Shown here in pieces: positions 1 to 12,212 of a stretch of 64,000 bases of DNA. The translations under genes were made by a program, and so were the position numbers. The DNA is from Cycas panzhihuaensis (taxonomy: Eukaryota; Cycadophyta): positions 147,195,741 to 147,259,740 of the forward strand of contig CM041465.1 in the NCBI GenBank assembly GCA_023213395.1. Direction: 5' to 3'. The first letter of the stretch is position 1, and each line of letters starts with the position of its first letter. Under the pieces are notes generated by a model. The model worked only from the letters and a program-made list of their open reading frames with translations, did no database searches and had not been told where the DNA came from.

Positions 1-760
1 TGTACAAAAGCTAGGATAGTCTACACATAATGGAGACAAAAATGAAAATCACCATTGGTGGATATTTTTGTCATCCTAAGTTGATGAATTAAAGCATTTT
101 TTATTTCTATTTGGAGTCTCGTAGCCCCCAAGTCATAACAAGTGGTTATATGAGAACTTAATGTGACCTAGCCCTCAAGTAAAAAAGGTGTTAAAATTAT
201 TTTTTAGCCTTAATTAAATTTTTAATTGTTGAAATTGAATGAAGTAATAATTAATGTGTTTTGCGAGTTCATCATTTGAGATTTTGAAGGGCATATTTTC
301 ACTCAATATGATATTTAATGATCTAACATATATTTGTGATTTTGATTAATGCATTTTTGAATAAAAATACTTAGGAAGGAAATAAGTTGGCTTATATCAA
401 ACATTTTTTAGCATTCAATCCATTTTTAGGGATATGAGAACTTTAGAAAATGATAAAAGAGAAAGTGATTTTATTCCTTAGTTACTAGAAATTATTTTGA
501 TTTTTTTTTTCACAAGGAAAAAATTTTCTAATCATTTCATAAGGCTAAGAATAAAATTCAAAATGGGAATAAACCACCTTGTTTTATAATCACCTTATTG
601 TAGTATTCCGATGGAAAATTCTTAATGAGATTGTTGAAGTTACATCAATTGCAAATTGTACTTTGATGTAAAATAAATCAAATGCCTCTTGTTGTTAATA
701 TTAGATTACATAGTTAAATGAAGGAAATTTTATTCAAAATATGAGATATCATGAGCAATA
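1..760. repeat. Dispersed repeat R1, copy 1 (cut by the window edge)
   Basis: This AT-rich segment recurs in the same orientation at 24529-24780 and 29425-29937. Shared stretches include ctacacataatggaga near the left end, the cccccaagtcataacaagtgg motif around 126-145, and the segment around 640-720 that reads ttaatattagattacatagt. The second copy is split by TE-J. No convincing coding frame lies in it. It may be part of an older transposon or a segmental duplicate; the sequence alone does not decide this. Confidence 0.7.
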
Positions 761-3290
761 AACCTCGTATCTAGAATGCGTCCTAGTAAGTGATGAGCAC
801 AATGACTAGTTATCCATGTATCTTGATGATGAATACATACTATAAGGATGTTGCATGCATGATTTATTATTTGAAAAAGGTGTTGGTTAACTCTAATATG
901 CATGTTATGAAGGAGTATAGCTGGGAAATTTTCTAAAGTACACAAGGTGAAGGAGTTCAACTATGATTTATACTTTTGCCTAAGGACATAGAGATAAAAT
1001 AGGTACTTCACAATATATTAGTGATCTTTTCTCCCATGAAGTGGAGCAAACTTGTAGGTGAATTTTGTTATACATGTGATACACATGGATAAACATGAGA
1101 AACATCTCATCAAAGTAGGATTGCATTCTATATTTATGGTTGTTTAAGTGCTTCATTTAATCATTGTAGTTAAGATTTCACTAATTGAAATTATGTAATG
1201 AATTTGTGATCCAGATATCAATAGGATTACAACAACTTACCAAGGTTATGATTGCAAGACTATTATGTGCTATTAACATAGTTGGGATGTAGGTAAACAC
1301 CAAAGAGGGGGGAAAATGTGCAAGAAAAATCAACTACCTTATGGTTAAAATTGTTATAGTTGCATGTTCAAGCAATAAAAAACATAAAGGAGGGTAGAAA
1401 GGAGGAGATACTCCCATAGAAATGTTAGCAAAGCAAATGAAAATGAAATTAATTAAAATAAAACAAAGGAAAGTTTACCCTTTTAAATCTACCTTTAATA
1501 CTAATTGCAACTAGTTATAACACCTAAAAGAAGTAAGGGTTATTCATTGTTATCTAAAGTAAGGTGAGGGAAAGACTTCTTACATGCAAAGAGTTTCCAT
1601 CAACTAGATATACATATGATACAAGAAAGATGGGTAAATTATTTTGAATGAACAACAAGAGAGTTTATGAGTGTTTCTAGTATAAATGATGAAAAGACAA
1701 AGAAGAAATAATGAAAAAAAGGATGTTTCTTTTATCTTCACCTTATGTAATTGTCCAAATAGTTCTTGTAATTGTAAAGTTTGTTGGATTTCTTTTGTAT
1801 CTGTGTCGCACTTTTTGACAATTAATCTTTTATAAACTAATATAACCTTTGATTTTATTTCTAACAAGACTATTGTTAGTGAAGTAGGCAATCACCATGT
1901 GTTTGTAATGATTATATTCCTAATTTAGATTCGTTAAGGCCTAGTATTTAGATTCCCTCATGATTACAATATGTAATTGTTGTGTGTTTACCCTTTCTAG
2001 TGGACTAGGGTGCCTTTGAGATTAAAAAGGGATTAATTATTTTACAATTATGATTTTAAATAAATAAAACATAGATTATGGCATAGAAGTTATAATTGGC
2101 TTCAAAACAAGTGGTCATGAGTCTTAAACAAATAACATTTGAGAAAGTTATATGAGTTTTAAGATTGCAATGTAAATATAAGTTACTAGAGGCTAACTTT
2201 ACAATAGAATATTAATTATATTAGTTTGAGACCAACCTCACTCTAAAATAGTTAACAAATTAGTTGAGTGTCTATATATAAGGAATGAGTGGGTCATTTG
2301 GAGAAACTAGCTTTTGCAATTACTTCTCTTTTCATTTTTGGAATAATGCACTATGTCTAAAGGCTCCCTTGCCTCAAAGTGGGATAGATATAATAGTAGA
2401 TATTCTATTATCTTGTTGAGTACTTTATAATAGAGATAAGTTGCACCATTAAAAATTATTCCGTTCTATGGTGAGTTATCATATTTAACATTTTTTCAAT
2501 TCTTTGTATATTGCTATATTTATTATTATTTCATCTTTTCAATATAATTGGGAATTGTTATTAGTATTCTATTACTTGCAAAATTTGATAATTGACAACA
2601 TTAGAGCATTTCTCTTATTATTTGTTTATGGAATCTATGTACAACCTTAAAAGGTTTCTATAAGTGGTATCATGGCATGATCTTACCCAATTAGCATTTA
2701 TACCAAAGATAAGCTATTTCATAAACATAAGCAATTGAATTCATAAAAAAATATTGAGGAATCAAGCTAGGCATATTTGTGTTATAAATTTTATGTAGAT
2801 ATATTGCATATTTTTTAATCAATATTGAGAGAGATCTAAGTTATTAGAAACATCATATATAGGGCCATTTCCCATTTTTAAAATATGAAATTGTTTTAGA
2901 AATGTAGAAATAGACTGAAAATATTTCTAGGTTGCTAGAAATATTTTTAGGTTGTTTCTAGGCCAAGCCTATACTTCTAGCTTTTTTTTAGCCATTTTTG
3001 GCTAATTTCTAGTCCATTCTGGCCTATTCTCTATTTTTTCTAGCCAGTTTTTAATTTTTTTTTGTATTTTTTTTTAAATTTTAAATCCATATAATAATGG
3101 TTTAAATACATAGAATAATGATTTAGTATATATTCTTCTATATTATATAAAAAATCTAATATAATGTTCTACATATTATATTAAATATAATACAATATTT
3201 AATATTTTAAACATATGCATGTGTACAAATATGTCCTAATTTCCATTTCTATGTTTAGGCTACTTAGAGAGAGATCTAAGGGTTTAAATA
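761..3290. other. Unrecognised AT-rich DNA, no gene seen
   Basis: I see no conserved protein domain in any frame. A tggtatca motif at 2665, next to an AT-rich stretch with a TATA-like tatatataag near 2273, could be the end of an old LTR and a primer-binding site, but no partner LTR was found. Around 2900-3050 the words tttctag and ttttagg recur about nine times as a degenerate low-complexity patch. Confidence 0.4.
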
Positions 3291-3635
3291 GGTTAACATG
3301 GTAGTTGTTTGTTAAGCCACTCATTAATATTAATGTGTGGTTTAACCAATTGTGATTATCAAAATGGTACGAGATATTCAGATGGTCACAACCCTTGTCA
3401 AATGACACCTCTTGGAAGGATATTTGTATTCTAGAGCCTTTGTATATCAATCAATTCAAGTAAGTGCAATCAATGTGAACCAAAAGATCTTTTGTGGTGA
3501 ATTTTTTTCCAAAATGGTTTCTCACATAAATCTTGTGTATTATACATATGTATTCTATATATATTTTTGTTTGTTTGATGTATATAGTTAAAGTTTCTAC
3601 AAATAGGAGCATATATATATTCATATTCCCTAACA
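3291..3635 (+). repeat. TE-A 5' LTR
   Basis: The LTR aligns over its whole length with 19632-20006, sharing for example gacacctcttggaaggata. The expected TG start has become GG and the end is ccctaaca. The 3' copy begins with the normal TGTTAAC. The LTR is shorter than its partner mainly because the partner has a long TA array. Confidence 0.88.
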
Positions 3636-3647
3636 TAATATCAGAGC
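3636..3647 (+). other. TE-A primer-binding site (degenerate, initiator Met tRNA type)
   Basis: The sequence taatatcagagc directly follows the 5' LTR. It matches the TGGTATCAGAGC site that many plant Copia elements use to pair with initiator methionine tRNA, with both early G bases changed to A. It fixes the + orientation of TE-A. Confidence 0.8.
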
Positions 3648-4984
3648 CATAGGGTCATATATAGTTGAAGCCAGAAGTTGGGTAGAATGGTGAGATCGTT
3701 CGTTGTTGGGTGATGTCATCAAACCCAAGATGTATCTTGAGGATCCATTAATGACATGCAAAAGTAGGCACACCTATCAATGGTAGTTGAGATGGTGAAA
3801 ATCACTAATCAACGAAGATTAAGGGTCTATTAGAGTCAAAATTTAGATGTGAAGGCCATGTTTGTGATATGAGTTGGCTCAATGGGGCCCATCCGAGATT
3901 AGTCAGTAATCTATAGTAGTGATTGAAGCTATCAAAGCATGTTCTAATGGTGATTCGGTGTTAGTGAGGACAACTATGCATGTATACATATAAGTCAATC
4001 ATTTTCTCAATAAAGCACCATAAAATTTAATGTAAAATAAGTTATTTTTTGCTATGGAATATACCTTTTTTGTTTGAGGGAGAGATTAGAGCTTAGATCA
4101 GTGTTTTTTGGCTCTTGATACAAAAGTTAGATAGTATACATAGTTGTAGTAGTTGTGTTTAATGAAGCAATGATTGTACTTTAAGTTGTGGTGCTTTTTG
4201 TATGAGTGTGGGCCCCTGAGTTTAAGCTGTGCATATGATTTAAGCCTGCAACTATCAAGCAAGAGCTAGCTAGGTTGTTAATAGTGTGGCTAGATTACAT
4301 TCAAGGGATCCTTATCAATCGTAAGGTTGTGTATACTCTGTTCAATTCCTGAGAGACCTACGCTACTATGCAGCTACTGAGGGTTAAGGAAATAATGGGA
4401 GAATTGTAGGATATTTTAAAAGGTAATCTTTTGATAAAATCTAACCTTTGGAACCTTAATATATATTTTAGCATGTGTTTTACTATTATTTAGCATATGC
4501 ATTTAGTTCTAAGAGGCATGGGTGTGTCAAAAGTTGCTTTTGTTAGAATATGCCCTTTGGCATATTTCTTTTATAATAAGACATTATAAAAGGACCCTTA
4601 TACTATTGATTTGTAAACTATTTCAAAGTATGAAATACTTTGAAGCCATGTGACATGTTTCGAAGAGATTTTTTAGCATATTTAATCTAAAATCTCTTAT
4701 AGACCATGTATTTACACTGTGCAAAGATTCCCTTAGTTTTCGGAGTACATTTTAAAGCATTATAAATTTGTTTTTAAGGATTTTGTGTACTTTTGAGGAC
4801 ATTTTAAGGCTTGTTGGTGAAGAATGAATAGTTGGTGAGCTACTCAGAGCATGCACAATCATTGTTTGGGGTTCCCCAATAAGTGTGCATGAGCCAGAGG
4901 AGACCAAAATGGTACTTTGTTGTCCAGAAAGACTATATGTTTATCGTTTGGTAATATTAACTTGTGTTGAAGCCCATTTCTCAA
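3648..4984 (+). other. TE-A leader between primer site and gag
   Basis: About 1.3 kb lies between the primer-binding site and the first gag-like residues. No recognisable domain is present. It is long for a Copia leader, so part may be an unrecognised later insertion. Confidence 0.45.
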
Positions 4985-5765
4985 GATGGACTGCATGACA
5001 CCAAAGGTTATCTTCAATGACGACAATTTTAGTGAGTGGAAGGCCAACATGGAGTTGGTATTGATGGTAAATTAATTTTGGGTATCTAAGGCAAAGGTAA
5101 ATACAATCTCACTTGACCATAAAGAGTGTGTGCAACTTGAGGAAAAGTAATTTATGGTTATAGGATTATTAAAATTATCCCTGACGTTGGACCAGATGGC
5201 TTTGGTTCATAATCTAGAGCAACCAGATGAAATCTAGACAAAATTGTATGACACTTTTGAAAAAAAGAAGATGAATAGACCTCTAGCCTTGATGTTGGAG
5301 CTGCTCAATTTGACTGTAGAATGTGAGACCAACATCAATTCTTACTAAATAAGATTACTAACTTAAAGAAACAAACGAGAAGAATTAAAGTTAAATTCGA
5401 TTAATGATGTGTTGTTGTTTGCAATAATCATGTCGAAGTTGCCAACTGCTTTTGCCACTTTTCAGACCATTTATGATAGAGATGAGGTGATGGAGGCAGA
5501 GATTTTTTATGGCATTAAAAACTTTATTCTAACAAAGGATGCCAAGCTAAAACATCATGGAATGCTTGGAGGTTCCAAATTAAGTTAGGCTTTAGCCATG
5601 AAAACATGGAGAAAAGAGGTTGTTCAGGAGGAGAGGTTCACATAGAGGTCTAAGGAAGACTCTTAGGAGAAGAAGAAATTTAATAGTAAATGTAATTATA
5701 TAAGAAGAAAGGCCACAGAGAAAATAATTGTTGGTTCAAGAGATGTGATAAACACAAAGTAAACC
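4985..5765 (+). pseudogene. TE-A gag relic (UBN2-type Copia gag with degenerate zinc knuckle)
   Basis: From about 5000 the + strand reads FNDDNFSEWKANMELV, the usual start of Copia gag where F-x-G-x-N-Y/F-x-x-W is expected. Further gag-like blocks follow, including MSKLPTAFATFQTIYD near 5430-5470. Near 5690-5750 a C...GHRENNCW block recalls a CX2CX4HX4C zinc knuckle, broken by a frameshift. Gag would form the cytoplasmic virus-like particle. Several in-frame stops make it a pseudogene. Confidence 0.7.
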
Positions 5766-5879
5766 AGGATGGCAAAGGTGAGAGCATTGCTGCACACTAC
5801 TCTGAGTATAAGCCCTATCAGTCAAGTCGAATAAGAGAGATTACTAGATTTTGGGCTCTCGAGTGTAGAAGTATATCTC

Positions 5880-7085
5880 TTACCAGGAGCGTAACTTTGA
5901 TACATGGAGTGAAAATCATAGTGGTACAGAAATCATCCTTAGAGATGCTTGTGTATTACTAGTGGAAAGGTATCAGTAAGGTTTCCTTGGCAAGTGGTAA
6001 GTTTATAAGGGTATATTATGTACCCCAGATGTAATTGAATTTGCTTTGGGCCTAAGAGATCTATAACCAAGGTATGAAAGTGGAGTTGTATCATGATAGA
6101 TGCCTAATTAAGGATCTGAAATAGAATTTCTCTATCATTGCTATCAAGAAGGTCGGAGATAACTTTTAAGTATTTGAGAAGTTTCAATCTTAGAAGAAGT
6201 CTTACACTTTTATTGCTAGTGTCGATGATATGAGCAAGTTGTGGTATGATTGCCTATGACACCTTAATTATAATAACATCACACTGCTAAAGAGGTTGAA
6301 GATGGTGGAAGGATTACCATCTATTTCATGCTTAGACTATGTTTGTGAATAGTGCATGTATGAAAAACATCATCACAATCATTTTGCTCGGATGAATGAG
6401 TGGAGTGCCAATGAGAAGCCAGAGCTTGTGCATACAGATGTAATGGGTCCACTCTCAAATCTCTTAATATCAGGACCTCGTTACACCTTAGTATTTATGG
6501 ATGATTACACTATTAAAGCCTGGGTATATTTACTGAAGAAAGAGTCAGATGTGTTTGATCATTTTTGTGAATAGAAGTGATGGTAGAAAATGAAAGTGAA
6601 AAGAAAATTAAGACACTACCAAGTAATAATGGCAAGCAGTATAACAATCATGCATTTAATTAGTTTTAGCAGGATCATAGTATAAAATGGAAATTTATGG
6701 TCTCATATATCCCATAATAAAATGGAGATTTTAAAAAGAAGAATTGCACCATGATAGATATAACAAGGTGTATGGTGCAATCTAAGAACTTGCCACCGAT
6801 GTTTTGGATAGAGGCTATGGCAACTGTTGTTTACATTCTATATTAGGTACCCACTCAAGCAGTTCATATCATGACCCCTAAAGAAAAATGAACTGGTCAT
6901 AAACCTGTCATTAACCATTTAAAAACTTTTGGGTGCATTGGATATGCACACATCCCAGATGACACTCATAGGAAGCTAGATTGAAAAAGTCTAAAGTGTA
7001 TTTTTGTGGTGTATAGTGATCAAAATAAAGCTTGCAAACTGTGGGATCGTAAGGAAAAATATTGTGATTAGTCAAATGTAAAATT
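5880..7085 (+). pseudogene. TE-A protease-to-integrase relic
   Basis: The best-preserved block is an open stretch at 6356-6574 holding the integrase core pattern HTDVMGP, then FMDDYT and KAWVYLLKKES. Upstream, about 6240-6350, a GAG-pre-integrase block contains LWYD and a degenerate cysteine pair. Downstream, around 6900-7080, the integrase C-terminal block reads LKTFGCIGYAHIPDD, followed by a KLWD and VKFNE signature. The aspartic protease is expected near 5900-6000 but its DSGAS motif is not clear. Many stops are present. Confidence 0.72.
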
Positions 7086-7522
7086 TAATGAGTTATTGAT
7101 GTATCATGCTAAAAATTTATTAAAAGAGCCTCTTTAACCCTCACTACTTCCATTTCCAAATTCATCAAGTGAAGAGGATGATGAGCCAGTCATTGGAATT
7201 CATGACAAAGTTGGACTGAGTGGAGAGAGTAATACTAAGGAACTGCCATATGAAATACCTCCAACACTAAGTTCTTCTACACTACTATAGGTAAGGAAAA
7301 CAATTGAAGATTCTGAAGTGGCGATGCATACCCTTGCTAATAAAAGAAGAATAAGAAGTTAGCATGCCAATTAAACTCTACTGGTAGACACTAACAACTC
7401 GAATGATCTTAATTCGTATGATGAAGTGAAAGGTGATCTATGATAGAGAGCTACGATAGAAGAGGAGTATGGTTCCCTCGTGAAGAACAACACAAGGGAT
7501 TTGGTTTTACTCCCTCTGACAA
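7086..7522 (+). pseudogene. TE-A integrase/RT linker and RT N-terminal end
   Basis: Serine- and glutamate-rich linker sequence leads to KNNTRDLVLLPLTKN, which matches the KNNTWELVPLP start of Copia reverse transcriptase. The reading stops at the TE-B insertion point and resumes without a frame change at 12864. The duplicated target agaac lies at 7523-7527 and 12859-12863. Confidence 0.75.
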
Positions 7523-7527
7523 AGAAC

Positions 7528-8171
7528 TGTTGGATATTGTGACAACAATAGTTTGAGGCTAAAATTTTGGCATGTTAGCGGCGCAGTTTCTCCCTCTAAT
7601 CTTTCTCAGGGGTTCCAAGGGGGGCGAGAGCCCCCCTTGGCCAGGAGGTGCAGGGGGCGTGGAATGCCCTCCCTTAAGAGGGAGTTCAGGGGCGATAGCC
7701 CCTGACCCAAAAAATTATCCCTGTAAACCATATTAAAATGTAAAGAGAATCAGGGTCATTCAATACAAATACCCTAGATTCTACGATTGAGATTTATGCC
7801 TTGGATGTCCCTCTCATGTAGCCCGATTTAGGGCTTTTCTTATTATGTTGTATGTAATGTAATGTACTGTGATGAGGGCGACGACTGGTTATTGTTTCTA
7901 AGAGCACTCTACTACTGATATGTACTTTTTCTCCATTTTATAGTAATAAGGATCGATACCTTTCCTATGTGGATGTTTCCCTAACATACTACTAGGGTTT
8001 TACTACGTTATATTGGGCGCATATGTGATGTTTGGCTTTCATATTTATGTTATTGTATTATCTCTAAGTTTAGAACTTGCATGTTAAATTATAGTTTTGA
8101 TTCCTATAACTAGTTGCAAAATAGTTCAGATCTTGTGGCGGTTTAAGGTTTGAGACCTTGTATTATCAACA
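7528..8171 (+). repeat. TE-B 5' LTR with G/C-rich hairpins
   Basis: This direct repeat matches 12213-12858. It starts TGTTGGATATTG and ends TATTATCAACA. Two perfect inverted repeats stand out against the AT-rich surroundings. At 7615-7640, ccaagggggg pairs with ccccccttgg around a 6-base loop. At 7687-7704, caggggc pairs with gcccctg around gata. The LTR should carry the promoter and polyadenylation signals, but I could not place a TATA box with confidence. Confidence 0.95.
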
Positions 8172-8173
8172 AG

Positions 8174-8185
8174 TGGTATCAGAGC
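8174..8185 (+). other. TE-B primer-binding site
   Basis: TGGTATCAGAGC lies two bases after the LTR end. It is a perfect match to the site complementary to plant initiator Met tRNA used by many Copia elements to prime minus-strand DNA synthesis. Confidence 0.92.
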
Positions 8186-8243
8186 CACTTTTTTTTTTTG
8201 TAGCGAGTTTGTGAAGGTTTTGGTGTTAGCTTTTCTACACCAA

Positions 8244-8999
8244 ATGGCGAAACTAGCAGGTGCAAAGTTTGAAGTGGAGAAATTCAATGGCAAGAACAAC
8301 TTCGAGTTATAGAAGCTAAAAGTGCATGATATTCTTGTACAACAGGGTTTGTACAAAGCTCTTGTAGGTAAATCGAAGAAACCCACAGGGATGGACGATG
8401 ATGAATGGGATGACTTAGACAGAAAGACACTTAGCAAAATATGATTGTGCTTGGCAGATGAAGTCTTATTTAACATCGCAGTGGAGGAGATGATAGCATG
8501 ATTATGGACCCGGTTGGAAGGCATGTATATGACCAAATCAGTAACAAATCAAATCTACCTGAAGAGGCAACTGTACTCCTTACAGATGAAGGAAGGTACA
8601 CAAATTGCTGACCATTTAAATGTTTTCAATACTCTTATTTATTAGTTGACTAGTATCGATGTTAAAATTGAGTATGAGGATAAGGCTGTTACCTTGTTAT
8701 GCTCATTACTCGAATCTTGGGATAATATTGTCATCTCAATTAGTTTTAGCACTACAGATGTATTGGATTATGATTCTGTTGTGAGTGCTTTGCTAATGGA
8801 AGAAGTACGGAGGAAGTCTAGTCTTGAAACCTCCACACCAGAAGCTATGATGGCAAGGGATAAAACGATTGAGAGAGGACAAAACTCTAGGGATACATCG
8901 AGGTCTAAGTCAAAGAGCAAAAAGAGTAAGCTCAGATGTTGGCACTATAATAAGACTGGTCACCTCAAAAAGAATTGCTATAAAAGGAAGGAGTTCTAG
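8244..8999 (+). pseudogene. TE-B gag relic
   Basis: The ATG at 8244 opens MAKLAGAKFEVEKFNGKNNF, the usual Copia gag start. The UBN2 capsid-like block follows, then a basic serine/lysine stretch and a zinc knuckle near 8935-8980. The knuckle reads CWHYNKTGHLKKNC, so the second metal-binding cysteine is now tyrosine. In-frame stops occur near 8310 (TAG at a Trp position), 8440 and 8500 (TGA), and 8643 (TAG), each explained by one C-to-T or G-to-A change. The last 117 codons are open. The product would package element RNA in the cytoplasm. Confidence 0.88.
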
Positions 9000-9023
9000 A
9001 AAAAGGAAGATCATGCCAAGGAG

Positions 9024-10391
9024 ATGAATAAGGTGGAGTCAAATCAAGGTATGGATGATGATGTCTTGGTTACTTGTAATGTTTCTCATTATCACCATGA
9101 CTGGTTATTAGATTCAGATGCTTCGTACCACATGTGTCCACACAAGAGTTGGTTCTCATCATACCAACCTCTTGATGGTGGTGATGTGTTTATGGAAAAT
9201 GAAGTTTCTTATAAGACAATGGGCATTGGTAGCATCAGAATTAAGATGTTCAATGGGGTAGTGAGAATATTAACTGAGGTTAGACATGTACTGATCTGAA
9301 AAGTAATCAGATTTCCTTAGGTGAACTAGATTCGGGTGGTTATAAATATACAGGTCATGAAGGAGTCTTAAAGGTGTCAAAGGGTGCCTTGGTTGTTATG
9401 AAAGCCTTAAAGAAAGGAAATCTTTATATTTTAGTGGAAAGTACATATGTCAGCCAAGCAACTGATGTCAAAGACGTAGAAGATCCGACAGTTGTGGCAT
9501 CAGAGACTTGGGCACATGAGTGAGAGAGGACTTAAGGTGCTGATAAACCGTAAGTTACTTCCTGACTTACAACTTTCAGATTTGGCTTTCTGTAAACATT
9601 ACGTTTTTGGAAAACAGTGTAGACTTAGGTTTAAAGTAGGAAGTCACAGTAGTAAAGACATTTTGGATTACATACATTCAGATGTATGGGGACCAACCCC
9701 TAAAATATCTTGTGGAGGATCATTATATTTTATCACATTTATAGATGATTACTCTAGGAAGATATGGGTCTATTTTTTGAAAAGGAAATCTAAAGTTTTC
9801 AGCGTGTTTAAGCAGTTCAAGGCTCTAGTTGCAAACACTACTACTAAGTCAATTAAATGTTTAAGAACAGATAATGGAGGTGAGTTCAACTTCTTGGAGT
9901 TTGAGAACTATTGCAGAGAAGCTGGGATTGAAAGACATAAGACCACTAGCTATACTCCCCAGTAAAATGGCAGTGCTGAGCGCATGAATAGGATACTTTT
10001 GGAAAGAGCAAGAAGCATGTTAAGTAATGCTGGAGTGGAGCAGGGCTTGTGGGCAGAAGATGTTCAAACAACTTGCTATCTAGTAAATAGATCACCATCA
10101 CTTGTAATAGATTGTAAGATTCCTGAAGAGGTATGGACTGGACATCTATGTGATTATTCAAATTTGAGAGTTTTTGGTTGTGATGCTTATACCTGGACTG
10201 ATAAAAGTAAACGTTCAAAGTTCGACCCAAAATCCAAGAAATGTATCTTTGTTGATTATGGTGATAAAGATGGTGTGAAGGGATACAGGTTATGGGATCC
10301 TACTGCCCATAAAATCACCATTAATAGAGATGTTATATTTGATGAATCTCCCCTTGTAAAATCAGACAATGGAGAAGTTGAAATGAAATAG
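9024..10391 (+). pseudogene. TE-B protease and integrase relic
   Basis: The protease block near 9095-9135 reads WLLDSDASYHM; the catalytic DSG has become DSD. A one-base loss near 9290 breaks the frame just after VRHV. From about 9492 comes the integrase zinc finger (LWHQRLGHMS, then CKHY where CX2C is expected), and then the DDE core with HSDVWGP, FIDDYSRKIWVYF and RTDNGGEF. A TAA at 9963-9965 replaces the glutamine of the usual TPQQNG motif. The C-terminal part at 9984-10391 keeps LRVFGCDAY and the INRDVIFDE end. The integrase would insert element cDNA; this copy cannot be active. Confidence 0.92.
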
Positions 10392-12164
10392 GAGCGGCAA
10401 GTTGAACATTAACAAGTTAAGTTTAAAATGCAGCCATATGTGGAATCAGAAGTATAGGAAGATCTTTCTGAAGATGAATCAGTAACAGATTCACATGAGT
10501 ATGTGGACACTCCTCTGCCAACAGTTAGAAGATCTACACAAGTTAGTCATCCACCTGACAAGTACAACCCTTCTACTTCTATTGCTTTAGTTTCTAATGA
10601 TGGTGAGCCCACATGTTATCGGGAAGTGGTAGATGATATCCATGGTGAGAAGTGGAAAAGGGCTATGCAAGAAGAGATAGATGCTTTGAAGAAAAATAAT
10701 TCATGGGACTTGGTAGAACTTCCACATGGTAGGACGACTGTTGGTTGTAGGTGGGTTTTCAAAAAGAAAACAGATGTTGATGGAAAGGTTGATAAATACA
10801 GGGCAAGACTGGTGGCTAAAGGTTTTGCACAAAAAGCAGGCATTGACTTTCATAAGATCTTTGCACCAGTTGTCAAACTTGTTTCAATTCGAGTGCTATT
10901 AGCATTGGTAGCTTCTCTCGATTTGGAGTTGGAGTTGTTAGATGTAAAAACAACTTTTCTACATGGAGATTTAGATGAGGAGATCTATATGGATCAACCA
11001 GAAGGGTTTGTACAAGATGGCAGGAAAAGACTTGCTTGCAAGCTCAGGAAATCATTGTATGGCCTAAAACAATCACCCAGGCAGTGGTACAAGAAGTTTG
11101 ATACCTTCATGGAGAGCCAAAATTTTAAAAGAAGTGAGTATGATCATTGTGTTTACTTCAAATTTATGGACAATGGCTTATTCATTATCTTGGTATTATA
11201 TGTTGATGACATGCTGGTTGCAAGCAAGAGCATGGAAGAAATCAATAAGCTAAAGGCTAAACTGGCTAGGACTTTTGATATGAAGGATCTAGGAGCTGCA
11301 AAATAAATCTTAGGCATGGAGATACACAGAGATAGAAAAAATAGTAAGCTATGGTTATCACAACAGAAATATGCGGAGAAGGTGTTAACTAGGTTTGGTA
11401 TAGCAAATGTGAAACTAGTGAGTATCCCATTGGCTTCCCACTTCAAGCTTTCTTTGAATATGAGTCATAGTAGTGAAGAGGAAAAGGTTTATATATCTCG
11501 TGTGCCTTATGCCAGTGCAGTAAGAAGTTTGATGTATGCCATGGTATGTACAAGACCTGATATTTCACATGCAGTCAGTGTAGTTAGCAGGTTTATGGCA
11601 AATCCAGGAAAGGAATATTAGGCTGCAGTAAAATAGGTGCTTTGGTATTTGAGAGACACAAGTGACTACTGCATCATCTTTGGAGGTACAGGTAATCAGG
11701 TTTGTGTATATGTTGATTTAGACTTTGCAGGAGATTTAGACAAAAGAAGGTCTATTTCAGGTTATGTTTTCACTCTTGCAAATGGTCCAGTTAGTTGGAT
11801 GTCTAAATTGCATATCACAATTACACTATCAACCACAGAAGCTAAATATGTTGCTACAGCACATGCTTGTAAAGAAGCAATCTGGTTACAAGGTTTATTG
11901 GTTGAGCTTGGAAGGAGACAGGAAAATGTAAATGTATTTTGTGACAGTCAAAGTGCCATTTACTTAGCCAATAATCCAGCTTATCACAGTAGAACAAAGC
12001 ATATTGCTCTTAAGTACCATTTTGTTAGATAGGTTGTGGAAGCAGGTGGAGTGGCACTTGAGAAGATTCACACAAATCAGAATTGTGTTGATATGTTCAT
12101 AAAACTAGTACCATTAGAGAAGTTCAAGTGGTGTTTGACTTCTCTTGGCTTGCAAAAAAGATGA
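10392..12164 (+). pseudogene. TE-B reverse transcriptase and RNase H relic
   Basis: A 267-codon open stretch at 10503-11306 covers most of the Copia RT. It includes WKRAMQEEIDAL, CRWVFKKK, LVAKGFAQKAGIDF, LDVKTTFLHGDLDEEIYM, KSLYGLKQSPRQWY and the intact catalytic YVDDML near 11200. Stops at 11304 (Gln), 11619 and 11634 (both Trp positions) split the rest. RNase H runs to 12164, with DLDFAGDLDKRRS, LSTTEAKYVA, FCDSQSAIYLANN and HSRTKHI. Family knowledge: this polyprotein copies element RNA and degrades the RNA strand. Confidence 0.93.
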
Positions 12165-12200
12165 TGAAGGGTCCAGGAAAGGTATCGGGTAAATTGTTGG

Positions 12201-12212
12201 CAAGGTGGAGAT
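12201..12212 (+). other. TE-B polypurine tract
   Basis: caaggtggagat abuts the 3' LTR and has the AAGGTGGAGATTGTTG layout common in plant Copia elements. It would prime plus-strand DNA synthesis. Confidence 0.88.

Noticed and set aside
8126-8536. 136-codon minus-strand frame over the TE-B LTR end and gag
   Set aside because: Shadow of TE-B gag, which runs on the + strand with clear motifs.
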